6,035 nt of DNA from Clostridiales bacterium. GTDB lineage: Bacteria > Bacillota > Clostridia > Lachnospirales > JAITVM01. The notes under the pieces are model-generated. The model had not been told where the DNA came from. It saw only the letters and a program-made list of their open reading frames with translations, and did not search any database. The stretch is taken from NCBI GenBank assembly GCA_031285815.1, contig JAITVM010000076.1, positions 1 through 6,035 of the forward strand, written 5' to 3'. Shown here one piece after another: positions 5,076 to 6,035 of the stretch (position 1 is its first letter; every line of letters begins with the position of its first letter). The position numbers were made by a program, and so were the translations under genes.

Positions 5076-6035
5076 ATGGGTAAGAGGTTTGAAAGTGCAG
5101 ATTTTAAGGACTCTATGAAACTTCGGCTCGATTATAATAACATGTTTGAAGCTTTTGTGGGCAAACATGGTTTATCGGAAGGGTGCTTTAATGATATTGG
5201 CAACAAAATATCAAAAGCCAAAGAAGCAATGGCTGCAAAACGGGCCAGCGGCGGCATGGACTGGCGCGACCTTCCCCATTGCCAAGATGAAGTTGTCAAA
5301 GATATTTTAGATTATGTAAGCGGGGTAAAAGATAAATTTGAAGCATTTGTTGTTTTAGGCATAGGCGGTTCTGCTTTAGGCCCTATGGCGGTCCAGCAAG
5401 CGATACACTCCCCATTCTATAACGAGCTCCCACTTGAAAAACGTGGCGGCTACCCAAAATTTTATGTTGCCGACAACGTTGACCCAGAAAAATTATTTTA
5501 TTTATTTGAAAATGTTGACCCTACAAAATGTTTGTTTAACGTAATCTCCAAATCCGGCAGTACCAGCGAAACAATGTCGCAGTTTATGATTATAAAAGCG
5601 CTCCTGGAAGAAAAGCTCGGCAAAGAAGAAGCTAAAGCCCATATAGTTTGCACTACCGATAAAGTTAACGGCAACTTAATCAAAATTGCCACAGAAGAAA
5701 ATTATAAAACATTTATCCTGCCTTCAGGGGTAGGCGGCCGGTTTTCGGAGCTTACGCCGGTTGGCCTTTTGCCGGCTGCCATGTGTGGAATCGATATTGA
5801 GGAATTATTGGCAGGCGCCGCTTATATGGACGGGCTATGCAAAAATGATGATATATTTAAAAACCCTGGGTTTATGTTTGCTATTTTAAATTACTTGAGT
5901 TTGCAATCAGGAAAAAATATGGTTGTGCTTATGCCTTATGCCGATTCGCTTAAATATATCTCTGACTGGTTCGCACAGCTTTGGGCTGAATCCCTTGGGA
6001 AAAAATTTGACCTGGAGGGCAATGTTGTAAATGTA
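5076..6035 (+). CDS. pgi: Glucose-6-phosphate isomerase, 3' end beyond window
   Basis: Interconverts glucose 6-phosphate and fructose 6-phosphate in glycolysis and gluconeogenesis, in the cytoplasm. The first 320 codons are present and the frame is still open at the window edge, so the C-terminal third or so is missing. Visible family motifs are the sugar-isomerase loop VLGIGGSALGP (93-103), the phosphate-binding SKSGSTSET (158-166), GVGGRFSELTPVGLLP (218-233), and QLWAESLGK (301-309), whose E305 corresponds to the catalytic base. The conserved His and Lys near the C terminus lie outside. In the third motif an E (225) stands where many homologues have a small hydrophobic residue; this looks like a lineage variant rather than damage. 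The ATG start has a strong GGAGG (5064-5068) seven bases upstream. The gene is divergent from the acetyltransferase-cca operon. No regulatory site specific to it could be recognised. Confidence 0.95.
   Translation, partial: MGKRFESADFKDSMKLRLDYNNMFEAFVGKHGLSEGCFNDIGNKISKAKEAMAAKRASGGMDWRDLPHCQDEVVKDILDYVSGVKDKFEAFVVLGIGGSALGPMAVQQAIHSPFYNELPLEKRGGYPKFYVADNVDPEKLFYLFENVDPTKCLFNVISKSGSTSETMSQFMIIKALLEEKLGKEEAKAHIVCTTDKVNGNLIKIATEENYKTFILPSGVGGRFSELTPVGLLPAAMCGIDIEELLAGAAYMDGLCKNDDIFKNPGFMFAILNYLSLQSGKNMVVLMPYADSLKYISDWFAQLWAESLGKKFDLEGNVVNV

Noticed and set aside
5498..5692. 64-codon open frame on the minus strand
   Set aside because: It lies entirely inside pgi in antisense and has no recognisable family or convincing start signal.

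Overview
The window is chromosomal DNA from an AT-rich, low-GC Gram-positive bacterium, most likely an endospore-forming member of the Clostridia (Lachnospiraceae or a related family). This rests on the strong GGAGG-type ribosome binding sites, the AT-rich codon choice with many ATA and TTA codons, a CotS-family spore coat gene, a PEGA-domain membrane protein of a type seen in that group, and a clostridial-type glucose-6-phosphate isomerase. The taxonomic call is an inference; there is no rRNA or other marker here.

Layout from left to right. Positions 1-36 are a strong hairpin, probably a (bidirectional) terminator. Four genes follow on the minus strand. The first (56-1627) is a single-pass membrane protein with PEGA repeats, with a sigma-A-like promoter at 1721-1749. 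The second (1771-2751) is a CotS-family kinase-fold protein whose catalytic loop has lost its aspartate; it starts with TTG, and its leader carries a small hairpin and short repeats. A strong terminator at 2877-2925 separates it from a two-gene operon: a GNAT acetyltransferase (4209-4733) followed by the CCA-adding enzyme cca (2933-4174). That operon is driven by a near-consensus promoter at 4797-4825. After a 342-base divergent intergenic region with two overlapping hairpins, the plus strand carries pgi (5076 to the window end), which runs off the edge after 320 codons.

The genes do not form one pathway. cca matures tRNA 3' ends, pgi serves glycolysis, the CotS-like gene points to sporulation, and the PEGA protein is an envelope protein of unknown role. 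The acetyltransferase shares a transcript with cca, but its substrate cannot be read from the sequence. I see no mobile element, CRISPR array, tRNA, phage gene or defence system. I did not find a clearly new multi-gene system. The most interesting points are the pseudokinase-like coat protein, the repeat-bearing leader upstream of it, and the mutually exclusive hairpins between cca's operon and pgi.
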